From positions 165,936 through 229,935 of the forward strand of contig NZ_BSFD01000011.1 of assembly GCF_027922165.1 (NCBI RefSeq): a DNA stretch of 64,000 nucleotides. The letters are read 5' to 3'. The position numbers were made by a program, and so were the translations under genes. Of the stretch, positions 20,851-30,649 are shown piece by piece (position 1 is the stretch's first letter; each line of letters begins with the position of its first letter). The notes beneath the pieces were generated by a model. The model had not been told where the DNA came from and did not search any database. It worked only from the letters and a program-made list of their open reading frames with translations. Source of the DNA: Brevundimonas intermedia (GTDB taxonomy: Bacteria > Pseudomonadota > Alphaproteobacteria > Caulobacterales > Caulobacteraceae).

Positions 20851-22305
20851 ATGTCTGACACCCTCGACCTGGGCGCCCTGCAACAGCTGCTGGAGCGCGT
20901 GCGCGACCTGAAGACGGCCTGCGTCGGCGACCTGATGCTGGACCGCTACGTCTATGGCGAGGTCAGCCGGATTTCGCCTGAGGCGCCGATCCCGGTGCTG
21001 CGCACCCGCCGGACCACCGCCATGCCCGGCGGCGTGGGCAATGTCGCGCGCAATGTCGCGGCCCTGGGCGGGGTGGCGCATCTGGGCGCCGTGACGGGCG
21101 AGGATGCGGCCGGCGTGGAGCTGCGCGACCTGATCGCCGCCGAGGACCGGATCGTCGATTTCATCGCGAGGCCGGCCGGCGCCACAACCATCGTCAAGAC
21201 GCGCTTCGTGGCGGCGGGTCAGCAGCTGCTGCGCCTGGACGAGGAGGCGGTGGCTGCGCCCCTGGCCGAAACGGACGCATTTTCAGGCGTCTCCGCCATT
21301 CTATTGTCAGATTACGCCAAGGGGGTGGTCGGGGACGCTCTGATCGCCTCGGCCCTGAAGGCCGCGCGCGAGACGGGCGCGCCTGTCATCGTCGATCCCA
21401 AGGGACGGGATTTCGCTCGTTATGGGGCGGTGGACGTCATCAAGCCGAACGCGTCGGAACTGGCGGGGGCCACGGGCCTGCCGGTCGAGACCGACGCCGA
21501 GGTCGAGGCGGCGCTGGCGGCCCTGCTGGCGGCGACGACAGCCAAGGCCATCATCGTCACCCGCGCCGGCAAGGGCATGAGCCTGGCGCGGCGCGACGGG
21601 GCGGTGCGGCATTTCCCCGGCCGGGCTCGCGAGGTGTTCGACGTGTCCGGCGCCGGGGACACGGTGCTGGCCGCCTTGGGCCTGGCCCTGGGCGCCGGGG
21701 CCTCGCTGGAGACGGCGGTGCAGTTCGCCATCCTGGCCTCGGGCGTGGTGGTCGGAAAGGCCGGGACGGCCGTGGTTACGCCCTCGGAATTGATCGAGGC
21801 GGAGCTGAGCCAGCACGCCGTCGCGGCTCAGGCCAAGGTGACGCCGCTGGACGAGCTGGCGGCCGAGGTCGAGGCCTGGCGCCGTCAGGGGCTGAAGGTC
21901 GGCTTCACCAACGGCTGTTTCGACATTCTGCACCGGGGCCACGTCGCCTATCTGGCCCAGGCGCGCAGCTGGTGCGACCGGCTGGTGGTGGCGCTGAACA
22001 CCGACGCCTCGGTCAAGCGGCTGAAGGGCGAGGGACGGCCGGTCAATGATCTGGACAGTCGCGCCGTGGTGATCGGCGGCCTGAGCAGCGTGGATCGGGT
22101 GACGAGTTTCGACGATCCGACGCCCATCGCCTTGATCGAGCGGCTGCGGCCGGACGTGCTGATCAAGGGGTCGGACTATACGCGCGAGGGCGTGGTCGGC
22201 GGCGACCTGGTGGAGAGCTGGGGCGGGGTGGTCCGTCTGGCGGAATTCAAGGATGGGTATTCGACGACCCGGACGATCGAGAAGATGACGGGAACCGCGC
22301 AATGA
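20851..22305 (+). CDS. hldE: bifunctional heptose-7-phosphate kinase / heptose-1-phosphate adenylyltransferase
   Basis: A 484-residue fusion enzyme of ADP-heptose synthesis. Residues 1 to about 320 form a ribokinase-like kinase with the GGVGNVARN segment and the catalytic VSGAGDTVLAA motif. Residues from about 345 form a nucleotidyltransferase with FTNGCFDILHRGH (HxGH). Both domains look intact, so it should perform two steps of the pathway. The stop overlaps the hldD start (ATGA). Confidence 0.96.
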   Translation: MSDTLDLGALQQLLERVRDLKTACVGDLMLDRYVYGEVSRISPEAPIPVLRTRRTTAMPGGVGNVARNVAALGGVAHLGAVTGEDAAGVELRDLIAAEDRIVDFIARPAGATTIVKTRFVAAGQQLLRLDEEAVAAPLAETDAFSGVSAILLSDYAKGVVGDALIASALKAARETGAPVIVDPKGRDFARYGAVDVIKPNASELAGATGLPVETDAEVEAALAALLAATTAKAIIVTRAGKGMSLARRDGAVRHFPGRAREVFDVSGAGDTVLAALGLALGAGASLETAVQFAILASGVVVGKAGTAVVTPSELIEAELSQHAVAAQAKVTPLDELAAEVEAWRRQGLKVGFTNGCFDILHRGHVAYLAQARSWCDRLVVALNTDASVKRLKGEGRPVNDLDSRAVVIGGLSSVDRVTSFDDPTPIALIERLRPDVLIKGSDYTREGVVGGDLVESWGGVVRLAEFKDGYSTTRTIEKMTGTAQ

Positions 22306-23303
22306 CGCCCAGAATGATTGTTGTGACCGGGGGGGCCGGCTTCATCGGCTCCAACATCGTGGCGAGGCTGACGGCCGAGACGGCCTATGACGTCGTGGTC
22401 TGCGATCGGCTGGAGACGGCCGACCTGGCCAAGTGGAAGAATCTGGCCAAACATTCCATCGCCGACTTCTGGGCGCCGGAAGAGATGTTCGAACAGCTGG
22501 AGCGCCATGCCGAGCGGATCGAGGCCGTGGTGCATATGGGCGCCATTTCGTCCACGACCGAGCCGGACGCCGACCTGATCCTGCGCACCAACTTCACCCT
22601 GTCGCGCGACCTGTGGGACTGGTGCGCGATCCGCAATGTGCGGATGATCTACGCCTCGTCGGCGGCGACCTACGGCGACGGCGAAACGGGGTTCAATGAC
22701 GACGACGATGCGGAGTCGCTGTCCAAGCTGAGACCGCTAAACGCCTATGGCTATTCGAAAATGCTGTTCGACCAGTATGCGGTGCGTCAGGCCGATCGCG
22801 GCCAGGCGCCGCCCCAGTGGGCGGGGCTGAAGTTCTTCAACGTCTATGGGCCGAACGAGGGGCACAAGGGCGGGATGAAGTCGGTCGTGGCGCAAATCTG
22901 GCCCAAGGTGGCCGCCGGCGAGACCGTCAGCCTGTTCCGGTCGCACAATCCCAACTACGAGGACGGCGGCCAGCTGCGCGACTTCGTCTATGTGGACGAC
23001 GTGGTCGACATCATCGAATTCCTGCTCCAGTCGCCGGAAGTCTCGGGCGTGTTCAATGCGGGGTCGGGTCAGGCGCGGTCGTTCGACGATCTGGCCAAGG
23101 CCACCTTCGCCGCCGCTGGGAAAGAACCGTCGATCCAGTATGTCGACATGCCCGAGGCGATCCGCGACCGGTACCAGTATTTCACGCAGGCCCGGATGGA
23201 CCGTATCCGCGCCGCCGGGTTCGAGGGCCAGTCCACGCCGCTGGAAGAGGGCGTGCGTCGCTACGTCCAGGACTTCCTGGCCCAGCCCGATCCATACAGA
23301 TGA
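22302..23303 (+). CDS. hldD: ADP-L-glycero-D-manno-heptose-6-epimerase
   Basis: A 333-residue extended SDR that epimerises ADP-D,D-heptose to ADP-L,D-heptose, the donor for LPS inner-core heptose. The cofactor motif GGAGFIGSN is at residues 9-17, and the active-site YGYSK follows near residue 150. It is translationally coupled to hldE upstream (4-base overlap) and to the DUF3089 gene downstream (4-base overlap). Confidence 0.95.
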   Translation: MTPRMIVVTGGAGFIGSNIVARLTAETAYDVVVCDRLETADLAKWKNLAKHSIADFWAPEEMFEQLERHAERIEAVVHMGAISSTTEPDADLILRTNFTLSRDLWDWCAIRNVRMIYASSAATYGDGETGFNDDDDAESLSKLRPLNAYGYSKMLFDQYAVRQADRGQAPPQWAGLKFFNVYGPNEGHKGGMKSVVAQIWPKVAAGETVSLFRSHNPNYEDGGQLRDFVYVDDVVDIIEFLLQSPEVSGVFNAGSGQARSFDDLAKATFAAAGKEPSIQYVDMPEAIRDRYQYFTQARMDRIRAAGFEGQSTPLEEGVRRYVQDFLAQPDPYR

Positions 23304-24397
23304 GACGCCTGACGACCCGGCAATGGATCGGCTACATCGGGTTCTTCCTGGTGTTTCTGCTGACCGCTGCGGTCGCGGTGTGGCGGGGGGACATCCTGCG
23401 CGCCGGTCTGGATCCCCAGGTGCCGTTCCAGACCTATGAGCCTCCGCCGGCGCCGGACTACGCCGATCCGCAGGCCTGGGCCTTGCTGGATGCGCGAGCG
23501 CCGGGGGCGGGGGCGGCGAACGTCTTCTTCGTTCATTCGACGACCTTCGACGGCGGGCGTGACTGGAACGGGGCCATCGGCGACCCCAAGGCCGACGCCT
23601 ATCTGTACCGGGTCGTCCTGCCTAACTACGCCGGGCCGTTCGCACGGGCGGGCGCGGTCAGTGCGCCGCGCTATCGACAGGCGAGTCTCTATACGCGCCT
23701 GACCCTGCGTGACGACGCGCGGGAGGCCCGGGCCTTTGCCTATGGCGACGTGGTTGTGGCCTTCGACGCCTGGCTGGCGCGCCACCCGTCCGGCCCCATC
23801 GTCCTGGCGGGTGTGGAGCAGGGCGCTGATCTGCTGGATCGGCTGATCCGCGCGCGGATCGCGCCGGATGCGGAGGTTCGCGATCGTCTGGTGGCGGCCT
23901 ATCTGATGGACACGATCATCGCCGTCGAGAATCTGCCGGCCTCAATCCCCCCCTGCGCGGATCGGCGCCAAATCCATTGTGTCGTCGCCTGGTCCCAGGT
24001 CGGCGACCGGGACGACGGCGCCGCACGCAGGCGACTGCGACGGGCGACGGTCTGGGACGAGCGGGGTCAGCTCGTCGATCTGGCGGACCGCGCCGCAGTC
24101 TGCGTCAATCCCGTCAGCGGCGGGACGGGCGAAGCCCGTATTCCCGCGCGATTGCAAAGAGGGGCGACCAATGCGACCGGACTGGAATGGGGCGCCCGGC
24201 CGGCGCTGATGGCGCGGGAGGTCGAGACTCAATGCCGCGACGGCCTGTTGCGCCACACCTGGCCCGATCTGGAATCCTTCCGCGAAACCGGCAACTGGGC
24301 GGACAGGAGAAAAGCAAGGCCTTACAATCTGTTCTACGGCGATCTGGAAGCAGATGTTGCAGATCGATTGGCGGTCTACGCGGCTCGTGCGGGCTGA
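23300..24397 (+). CDS. DUF3089 domain-containing membrane-anchored protein with altered nucleophile site
   Basis: A 365-residue protein with one N-terminal membrane segment (about 9-28) and a DUF3089 domain facing the periplasm. DUF3089 has an alpha/beta-hydrolase-like fold. VFFVHSTTFDGGRDWNG (75-91) matches the family start. The usual G/S-H-S-Q-G elbow is replaced by GVEQG at 171-175, so Glu173 sits where the serine is expected. It may therefore lack hydrolase activity. The ATG overlaps the hldD stop, tying it to the heptose genes. Function unknown. Confidence 0.85.
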   Translation: MRRLTTRQWIGYIGFFLVFLLTAAVAVWRGDILRAGLDPQVPFQTYEPPPAPDYADPQAWALLDARAPGAGAANVFFVHSTTFDGGRDWNGAIGDPKADAYLYRVVLPNYAGPFARAGAVSAPRYRQASLYTRLTLRDDAREARAFAYGDVVVAFDAWLARHPSGPIVLAGVEQGADLLDRLIRARIAPDAEVRDRLVAAYLMDTIIAVENLPASIPPCADRRQIHCVVAWSQVGDRDDGAARRRLRRATVWDERGQLVDLADRAAVCVNPVSGGTGEARIPARLQRGATNATGLEWGARPALMAREVETQCRDGLLRHTWPDLESFRETGNWADRRKARPYNLFYGDLEADVADRLAVYAARAG

Positions 24398-24474
24398 AAT
24401 CGGGCGAACGGCGTCCGGTTTCGGTGGCGCGGTTCGCGTCCCGCGCGTAACCTCCTCGCATACGGAGGATATCC

Positions 24475-25455
24475 ATGGACGTTCTGACCATCTTCGCCGG
24501 CGTGTTGCTGTTCCTGGCGATCGCGCTCTTGTTCAGCGTGATCAAGATCGTGCCGCAAGGCCGTGAATTCACGGTTGAACGCTTCGGCAAATACACCAAA
24601 ACCCTGAGCCCCGGCATCGGCTTCCTGACCCCGTTCGTGGAACGGGTCGGCAAGCGGATGAACATGATGGAGCAGGTTCTTGATGTGCCGACCCAGGAAG
24701 TCATCACCAAGGACAACGCCATGGTCCGGGTGGACGGCATCGTCTTCATCCAGGTGATGGACGCCGCCCGCGCCGCCTACCGTGTCGACGATCTGCCTTA
24801 CGCCATTTCTCAGCTGTGCATGACCAATCTGCGCACCGTTGTCGGGTCGATGGAGCTGGACGAGGTGCTGAGCCAGCGCGACAGCATCAACACCCGCCTG
24901 CTGCACGTCATCGACGCGGCGACCGAGCCCTGGGGCGTCAAGGTCAACCGGATCGAGATCAAGGACCTGACCCCGCCGACCGACGTGACCAACGCCATGG
25001 CCCGCCAGATGAAGGCCGAGCGCGAACGCCGGGCCGTGGTCACCGAGGCGGACGGCGAGAAACAGGCCGCCATCACCCGCGCCGAGGGCGCCAAACAGGC
25101 GGCCATTCTGGAATCCGAAGGCCGCAAGGAGGCCGCCTTCCGCGACGCCGAGGCGCGCGAGCGCGAAGCCGAGGCCGAGGCCCGCGCCACCGCCATGGTG
25201 TCGGAAGCCATCGCCCGCGGCGACGTCAACGCCATCAACTATTTCGTGGCTCAGAAATATGTCGAGGCCTTCGCCGAACTGGCCCGCAGTCCGCAGCAGA
25301 GGACCGTCATCGTCCCCGCTGAAATGGGCGCCCTGGTCGGCACCATCGCCGGCATCGGCGAGATGGTGAACCTGGCCAAGGGGCAGCAGCAGGAGGCGAC
25401 CCCGGTCAAGCCAGCGCCCGCGCCGCGTCGTCCCTCCGTTCCGCCCACCGCCTGA
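24475..25455 (+). CDS. SPFH/Band-7 paraslipin (QmcA-like)
   Basis: A 326-residue membrane protein with an N-terminal hydrophobic anchor (about 4-26), an SPFH/Band-7 domain starting IVPQGREFTVERFGKY, and a long charged coiled-coil tail (about 180-260) rich in Glu/Ala/Arg. E. coli QmcA and relatives organise membrane microdomains and associate with FtsH. The ribosome-binding site GGAGGATATCC is strong. The NfeD gene follows after 15 bases, a classic pairing in which NfeD acts as the partner. Confidence 0.93.
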   Translation: MDVLTIFAGVLLFLAIALLFSVIKIVPQGREFTVERFGKYTKTLSPGIGFLTPFVERVGKRMNMMEQVLDVPTQEVITKDNAMVRVDGIVFIQVMDAARAAYRVDDLPYAISQLCMTNLRTVVGSMELDEVLSQRDSINTRLLHVIDAATEPWGVKVNRIEIKDLTPPTDVTNAMARQMKAERERRAVVTEADGEKQAAITRAEGAKQAAILESEGRKEAAFRDAEAREREAEAEARATAMVSEAIARGDVNAINYFVAQKYVEAFAELARSPQQRTVIVPAEMGALVGTIAGIGEMVNLAKGQQQEATPVKPAPAPRRPSVPPTA

Positions 25456-25470
25456 TCTGGAGCGCTAGTC

Positions 25471-25929
25471 ATGACTGTCGTCGCCGATCTGTACGCCGCC
25501 CAGCCGTTCTGGATCTGGCTGGCCGTCGGGGTCTTGCTGCTGGCTGTCGAAGCCATGTTCTCGACCGAATGGCTGTTGTGGCCGGCTGTCGCGGCGGGTC
25601 TGGTGGCCGTGATGACGGCGGTGGGGGTGCGACTGGGCCTGCCGGGCGAGGTGGCGGTCTTCGCCGTGCTGACGGTCATCGCCACCCTGTTGTCGCGACG
25701 CCTGATCCAGAAGGCCAATCCGGACGGCGTCGACATCAACGACCGCGACAGTCGCCTGATCGATCAGCGCGCCCGCGTGGTCGAGGCCTTCGTCGGCGGG
25801 CGGGGCCGGGTCTTCGTCTCCGGCGCCGAATGGCCGGCCGTGATCGAGGGCGAGGCGCCGGACGTGGGCCAGGATGTGGTGGTTCGTGGGGTCAGCGGAT
25901 CCTTGTTGACGGTGAAGCCCGCGACCTGA
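25471..25929 (+). CDS. NfeD family protein
   Basis: A 152-residue short NfeD protein. The N-terminal half has two or three membrane segments (about 12-75) and the C-terminal half is an OB-fold domain (about 88-150) with the VFVSGAEWPAV core. Short NfeD proteins are encoded beside SPFH proteins and are thought to assist them at the membrane. Encoded directly after the paraslipin gene, probably in one operon. Confidence 0.92.
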   Translation: MTVVADLYAAQPFWIWLAVGVLLLAVEAMFSTEWLLWPAVAAGLVAVMTAVGVRLGLPGEVAVFAVLTVIATLLSRRLIQKANPDGVDINDRDSRLIDQRARVVEAFVGGRGRVFVSGAEWPAVIEGEAPDVGQDVVVRGVSGSLLTVKPAT

Positions 25930-25975
25930 GCGCTCGGCGTCGGCAACCTTCGCCGTGACACGACGTTCGAGGGCG

Positions 25976-27385
25976 ATGCCCGCCCGTCCGACCCCCACCG
26001 TCGCCCCCTCTCCGGATGGACTGCCGGTTCCGAGGCGATACTGGGCCATTGTCTCCATTGGGCTGGGGATCACCCTGGCGGTGCTGGACGGGGCCATCGC
26101 CAATGTCGCCCTGCCGTCGATCGCCCAGGATCTGCAGGCGTCCGAGGCGGCCTCGATCTGGATCGTCAACGCTTATCAGATCGCCATCGTCGTCGCGCTT
26201 CTGCCGCTGGCGTCGCTGGGCGAGATCGTCGGCTATCGGCGGGTGTCCCAGGCGGGGCTGGCGGTCTTCACCCTGGCCTCTCTGGCCTGCGCCCTGTCCG
26301 ATTCGATCCTGACCCTGAGCCTGGCCCGAGTGCTGCAAGGATTCGGGGCCGCGGGAATCATGAGCGTCAACGGCGCCCTGGTGCGGTTCACCTATCCGCA
26401 GCGGCTGCTGGGCCGGGCGGTGGGGATCAATGCGGTGATCGTCTCCATGGCCGCCGCCGCCGGCCCGACCATCGCCAGCGCGGTTCTGAGCCTGGGCGAA
26501 TGGCGCTGGCTGTTCGCGTTGAACATTCCGTTGGGGGTGCTGGCGGTGTCGATGGCGGGCTTCACCCTGCCGCAAAATCCGTTGCAGAAGCGCAGGCTGA
26601 ACCTGGTCGGGGCGGCGCTGAGCGCGGCGGCCTTCGGTTTCGTCATCACCGGCATGCAGGCCTTGGCCCACGGCGAGGCCTCGATCCTGGGCTTCGGCCT
26701 GACGGGGCTCGGGTTGGCGGCCGGGGTGCTGTTGGTGCGGCATGAGCGGCCCAGCAAGACGCCGTTGATTCCACTGGATCTGCTGGCGCGGCCGATGTTC
26801 GCCTTGTCGGTGGCGACCTCGATCATCTCCTTCACCGCCCAGATGATGGCCTTCGTCTCCCTGCCGTTCTTCCTGCAAGGGTCGCTGGGGCTGAGCGCGG
26901 TGGAGACCGGGCTGTTGATGACGCCCTGGCCGCTGGCGACCATGTTCGCCGCGCCCTTGGCTGGATGGTTGTCGGATCGGTATTCGGCGGGGATCCTGGG
27001 GGCCATAGGTCTGAGCCTGTTTGCCTGCGGCCTGATGGGCTTGAGCTTCCTCGACGGCGATTCGTCGAAGTTCGACATCATCTGGCGGATGGCCCTGTGC
27101 GGCGCCGGGTTCGGCTTCTTCCAGTCGCCGAACAACCGCGCCCTGCTGTCGGAGGCTCCGCGCGAGCGGGCCGGGGCGGCGGGCGGCGCCCTGGGCACGG
27201 CGCGGGTGCTGGGCCAGTCGATGGGGGCGGTCGTGGTCGCCTTTTTGCTATCGGCGGCGCCGGTCTCGGGCGTGCGCCACGGCTTCGAACTGGCCGCCGT
27301 CGCCGCCCTGTTCGGGGCGGTGATGAGCGGCTCGCGCATCCGACGTCGGACGGCTGAACCCGAGAAGGAGGTCGAGGCGGTCTAG
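25976..27385 (+). CDS. MFS transporter, DHA2 (EmrB/QacA) type
   Basis: An inner-membrane exporter of about 469 residues with many hydrophobic segments. The helix-1 motif [14 protein letters not shown] resembles the DHA2 consensus LDxTIVNVALP, and the motif-C-like region is also recognisable. Likely a proton-driven drug or metabolite exporter; the substrate is unknown and no periplasmic adaptor gene is adjacent. Start set at ATG 25976 after GAGG; an in-frame GTG seven codons earlier is the alternative. It overlaps the convergent rnhA by 4 bases. Confidence 0.9.
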   Translation: MPARPTPTVAPSPDGLPVPRRYWAIVSIGLGITLAVLDGAIANVALPSIAQDLQASEAASIWIVNAYQIAIVVALLPLASLGEIVGYRRVSQAGLAVFTLASLACALSDSILTLSLARVLQGFGAAGIMSVNGALVRFTYPQRLLGRAVGINAVIVSMAAAAGPTIASAVLSLGEWRWLFALNIPLGVLAVSMAGFTLPQNPLQKRRLNLVGAALSAAAFGFVITGMQALAHGEASILGFGLTGLGLAAGVLLVRHERPSKTPLIPLDLLARPMFALSVATSIISFTAQMMAFVSLPFFLQGSLGLSAVETGLLMTPWPLATMFAAPLAGWLSDRYSAGILGAIGLSLFACGLMGLSFLDGDSSKFDIIWRMALCGAGFGFFQSPNNRALLSEAPRERAGAAGGALGTARVLGQSMGAVVVAFLLSAAPVSGVRHGFELAAVAALFGAVMSGSRIRRRTAEPEKEVEAV

Positions 27386-27834
27386 CGCGCCTTCAGGTCC
27401 GCGACGCCGCGATTCGCGAGCTGGTCGGCGCGCTCGTTCAGCTCATGGCCGGCGTGGCCCTTGACCCAGCGCCATTTGACCTCGTGCTTCAGCCGGGCGG
27501 CGTCCAGGCGTTGCCACAGGTCGGCGTTCTTGACCGGCTTCTTGTCGGCGGTCAGCCAGCCGCGCGCCTTCCAGCCGCGCATCCATTCGGTGATGCCCTG
27601 CATGACGTATTTGCTGTCGGTGTGCAGCTCGACCTTGCACGGGCGTTTGAGGGCCTCCAGGGCCATGATGGCGGCCATCAGCTCCATGCGGTTGTTGGTC
27701 GTATTGGGTTCGCCGCCCCACAATTCCTTTTCGTGACCGCCGCCGGTCTGGAGCAGGGCGCCCCAGCCGCCGGGGCCGGGATTACCCTTGCAGGCGCCGT
27801 CGGTGTGGATGATGACGTGATCGGAGAGACTCAT
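27382..27834 (-). CDS. rnhA: ribonuclease HI
   Basis: A 150-residue enzyme that cleaves the RNA strand of RNA-DNA hybrids. The catalytic acidic residues are visible: Asp12 in [11 protein letters not shown], the Glu of NRMELMAA, the Asp of HTDSKYV, and the C-terminal [15 protein letters not shown]. Length is standard. Divergent from tatA and convergent with the MFS gene. Confidence 0.96.
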   Translation of the reverse strand: MSLSDHVIIHTDGACKGNPGPGGWGALLQTGGGHEKELWGGEPNTTNNRMELMAAIMALEALKRPCKVELHTDSKYVMQGITEWMRGWKARGWLTADKKPVKNADLWQRLDAARLKHEVKWRWVKGHAGHELNERADQLANRGVADLKAR

Positions 27835-27943
27835 GGTCGCGCAGACCTACAGCCTCCCTTGGCGCGGGGCCATCACTGCGCCTATATGCGGGTCGAAGAA
27901 TCGTGGACGGGATCGATCATCGGTCCCTTCAAGGAGATTATCC

Positions 27944-28162
27944 ATGGGCTCCATGAGCATCTGGCACTGGGCCATCGTCATTGTCGTCATCGCCGTCCTG
28001 TTCGGCGGTCGCGGCAAGCTATCCGGCATCATGGGCGACGCCGCCAAGGGCATCCGCGCCTTCAAGGACGGCCTCAAGGACGATGACAAGAAGGACGGCC
28101 CGCACGACGGCGTCAGCTCGCTGCCGCGCACCGATGCGGAAAAGGAAGAGCTGAAGCGCTAG
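27944..28162 (+). CDS. tatA: Sec-independent protein translocase TatA
   Basis: A 72-residue pore-forming Tat component. It has one N-terminal membrane helix ([16 protein letters not shown]), the FG hinge motif, an amphipathic helix ([19 protein letters not shown]) and a charged tail. The start was set at MGSMSIWHW because AAGGAG lies upstream; the frame is open 37 codons further but that part is not TatA-like. First gene of tatABC. Confidence 0.95.
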   Translation: MGSMSIWHWAIVIVVIAVLFGGRGKLSGIMGDAAKGIRAFKDGLKDDDKKDGPHDGVSSLPRTDAEKEELKR

Positions 28163-28185
28163 TCGTCGTCTGTAAGGGCTGACGC

Positions 28186-28749
28186 ATGGGCGGGCTCGGC
28201 CCCGGTATCGGGGGCTTCGAATTAGTGGTGATCGGTCTGGTGGCCCTGCTTGTGGTGGGGCCAAAGGATCTGCCTGTTCTGATGCGCCGGGTCGGTCAGA
28301 TGGTCGCGAAGGCTCGCGCCATGGCCAACGAGTTCCGCTCGAGCTTCGACGAGATGGCGCGTCAGTCCGAGCTGGACGACCTGCGCAAGGAGGTCGAGGC
28401 GCTGCGGACCGGGCAGGGGGCCATGTATCCCCTGGGCGCCGAGGCCGACGCGGCCTTCAAGGACATCAACGCCGGCCTGGCGGCCCCCGCGACGTCGGCG
28501 GCCTTGCCGGCGCCTGAGACGCCGGCCGCGACGCCGGCGGCCGATGAATGGCCGGATACGCCGCCCCTGGTCGAGCCGCAGGCGGCGGCCGAGCCCAAGC
28601 CGAAGCGCGCCGCGACCAAGACGGCTGGCAAATCCGCTGGCAAGACTGGAGCGAAGACACGCGCACCGGCCAAGGCCAAGCCTGCGTCCGCAGCGGCCAA
28701 GACCCCCGCCAAGCCGCGGACCCCGCGCAAGAAGGCCGTCGAGCTTTGA
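28186..28749 (+). CDS. tatB: Sec-independent protein translocase TatB
   Basis: A 187-residue TatB. The N-terminus (GIGGFELVVIGLVALLVVGPKDLP) holds the membrane helix and the conserved Glu and Gly-Pro hinge. An amphipathic helix follows, and the last 90 residues are a long Ala/Pro/Lys-rich, presumably disordered tail, longer than in E. coli. TatB and TatC form the twin-arginine signal receptor. The stop overlaps the tatC start by 4 bases (TTGA). Confidence 0.94.
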   Translation: MGGLGPGIGGFELVVIGLVALLVVGPKDLPVLMRRVGQMVAKARAMANEFRSSFDEMARQSELDDLRKEVEALRTGQGAMYPLGAEADAAFKDINAGLAAPATSAALPAPETPAATPAADEWPDTPPLVEPQAAAEPKPKRAATKTAGKSAGKTGAKTRAPAKAKPASAAAKTPAKPRTPRKKAVEL

Positions 28750-29633
28750 CTTTCTCCGATCGTGACGAGGCCGAGATCGAGGCGTCGCGCGCGCCGCTGA
28801 TGGACCACCTGATCGAGCTGCGCGGGCGGCTGCTGATCTGCGTGATCGCCTTCGCCCTGGGCTTCATCCTGTGCTTCGCTTTCGCCAATCAGATCCAGAT
28901 CGCCCTGATCAAACCCTATCAGGCGGCGGCGGCCATTCATGCGGCGGCCCTGGCTTCGGGAGGGCACGCCAATCCGCTGGAGCTGATCGCGACCATGATG
29001 GGGCTGAAGCCCTATCCGCCCGGCACGGCGGCCGTGGTTCAGTTGATCGCCACGGCGCCGCTGGAACAGCTGTTCACCAAGATGAAGATCGCGGCCTTCG
29101 GCGCGGCGGTCCTGACTTTCCCGGTCATCGCCTGGCAGCTGTACCGGTTCGTGGCGCCCGGTCTGTATCGCAATGAGCGCGGGGCTTTCCTGCCCTTCCT
29201 GATCGCGGCGCCGGTCATGTTCTGCTTGGGCGGGGCGCTGGTCTATTATGTCATGTTGCCCTTCGTCATGCTGTTCTCGCTGGGACAGCAGGTGGTCAGC
29301 GACGGCATATCCGTGGCCCAGACCACGAAGATCTCGGACTATCTGAGCCTGGTGACCTCGCTGCTGCTGGCGTTCGGCCTGTGTTTCCAGCTGCCGGTCG
29401 TGACCACCCTGCTGGGCCTGGCTGGACTGATCAGTTCCAAGGCCATGGCGGCCGGACGGCGCTATGCGATCGTGGCCGTGGTGGTCGTCGCCGCCGTGGT
29501 GACGCCGCCGGACCCCATAAGCCAGCTCATGCTCGCTGTGCCCTTGGTCATCCTCTACGAGGTCTCGATCTGGTGCGTGCGGCTGATCGAACTGCGCCGC
29601 AAGAAGGCTGACGACGTCGAAGGCCTGGCCTAG
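28746..29633 (+). CDS. tatC: Sec-independent protein translocase TatC
   Basis: A 295-residue six-helix inner-membrane protein that recognises twin-arginine signal peptides. MDHLIELRGRL is the highly conserved N-terminal motif, and the periplasmic/TM pattern fits the family. The start is TTG at 28746, overlapping the tatB stop. This keeps the acidic SDRDEAEIEASRAP leader usually seen in alphaproteobacterial TatC. The ATG at 28800 would cut that off. Confidence 0.94.
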   Translation: MTFSDRDEAEIEASRAPLMDHLIELRGRLLICVIAFALGFILCFAFANQIQIALIKPYQAAAAIHAAALASGGHANPLELIATMMGLKPYPPGTAAVVQLIATAPLEQLFTKMKIAAFGAAVLTFPVIAWQLYRFVAPGLYRNERGAFLPFLIAAPVMFCLGGALVYYVMLPFVMLFSLGQQVVSDGISVAQTTKISDYLSLVTSLLLAFGLCFQLPVVTTLLGLAGLISSKAMAAGRRYAIVAVVVVAAVVTPPDPISQLMLAVPLVILYEVSIWCVRLIELRRKKADDVEGLA

Positions 29634-29641
29634 TTCCGAGA

Positions 29642-30493
29642 TCAGCTGCGCTTCTTGTCCGTGTGATCGACGGGGCAGACCCGCCGTGAGCCGGTCTGGC
29701 GGAAGGGCGACAGTCTGAGCTTGGATTGATGGTCGTCAGGACCGGCATGACCCTCGGGGTGCAGGCCCCGATAATAGAGTTTCTGCCACTGATCGGCCGG
29801 GGCCGTGGGCTTGGTCCGTTTGACCCAGTCCTGGAAGGCCAGACGTGAGGCCCGCCAAGCGTCGAAGGTCTGCAGCATCTCCGGCTGGTCCTCCATCGGC
29901 CGCAGCTCAGGCTTCAGCCGGTCCAGCACGCCGCGGGGGGTGGGGAAGAAGAAGCAGAAGGGCTCGTTCTCCTCGAACTGGATCCAGACGTCGGGTCGGG
30001 TGAAGCGCCAGTTCATGGTGAAAGTGTAGGGCGACCAGTCGGTCTCGATCACCCCGCCCATGGGGGCGATCCCGTCCTTCATGGCGTTGGGCGGGCCGCC
30101 GACCCACAGGTTCCAGCCTTCCGAGGTGCGCATGATGCCGTCGACGTGGAAGGTCAGGGTTCCACTGCCGAACAGGGAGACCGGCCCCCGCTTGGGATCT
30201 GAGCCCGGATCCAGCACGATCTCGACCGAGTTGGCGTCCACGCCGCCGTGCCAGCGGGCCTTGAAGCCGCAGGGGCTGAGCATCTCCCAGCCATGGGCGT
30301 TGGCGATGGCGAGGGGCAGGCAGCGATAGGCGAAGCTTTCGGGGGTGGCGGTCATCCAGTCGCGCTTGGCCGAGGCCGGGGCGACGCGCGGGGCCCAGCC
30401 CTCGCGCACATAGCAGACCAGTTCGGTTTCGGCCGCACGAACCGGGGCGCCCTTGGGGCGTGCTGGAACAGATCCCTTCAAACGTTTGACCAT
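29642..30493 (-). CDS. DUF6065 family protein
   Basis: A 283-residue soluble protein matching the uncharacterised DUF6065 family: CYVREGWAPRVAPA near the start, ANAHGWEMLSPCGF near residue 65, then TDWSPYTFTMNWRFTRP and FEENEPFCFFFPTPRG. It has no signal peptide or membrane segment, and a basic C-terminus. A good ribosome-binding site (GAGG) precedes the ATG. Some family members lie near secondary-metabolite genes, but nothing here supports a specific role. Confidence 0.83.
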   Translation of the reverse strand: MVKRLKGSVPARPKGAPVRAAETELVCYVREGWAPRVAPASAKRDWMTATPESFAYRCLPLAIANAHGWEMLSPCGFKARWHGGVDANSVEIVLDPGSDPKRGPVSLFGSGTLTFHVDGIMRTSEGWNLWVGGPPNAMKDGIAPMGGVIETDWSPYTFTMNWRFTRPDVWIQFEENEPFCFFFPTPRGVLDRLKPELRPMEDQPEMLQTFDAWRASRLAFQDWVKRTKPTAPADQWQKLYYRGLHPEGHAGPDDHQSKLRLSPFRQTGSRRVCPVDHTDKKRS

Positions 30494-30585
30494 TTCGAGC
30501 CTCGTATGCCGCCAACCATCGCCCGATGGAGCGGGCGTTTTAAGCCTTTAGGACAGCCGCATGTCTGACCCGTGACGGTCATGCA

Positions 30586-30621
30586 CGAAAAGAAAAACCC
30601 CGGATGGCGGACCATCCGGGG
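30586..30621 (-). terminator. glnA Rho-independent terminator
   Basis: A perfect 10-bp stem (30598-30607 with 30612-30621) around a CGGA loop. Read on the minus strand it is followed by TTTTTCTTTT, giving a classic intrinsic terminator 28 bases past the glnA stop. Confidence 0.9.
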
Positions 30622-30649
30622 CTCTCCTGAAGTCAGACTGCCGGGTCGA

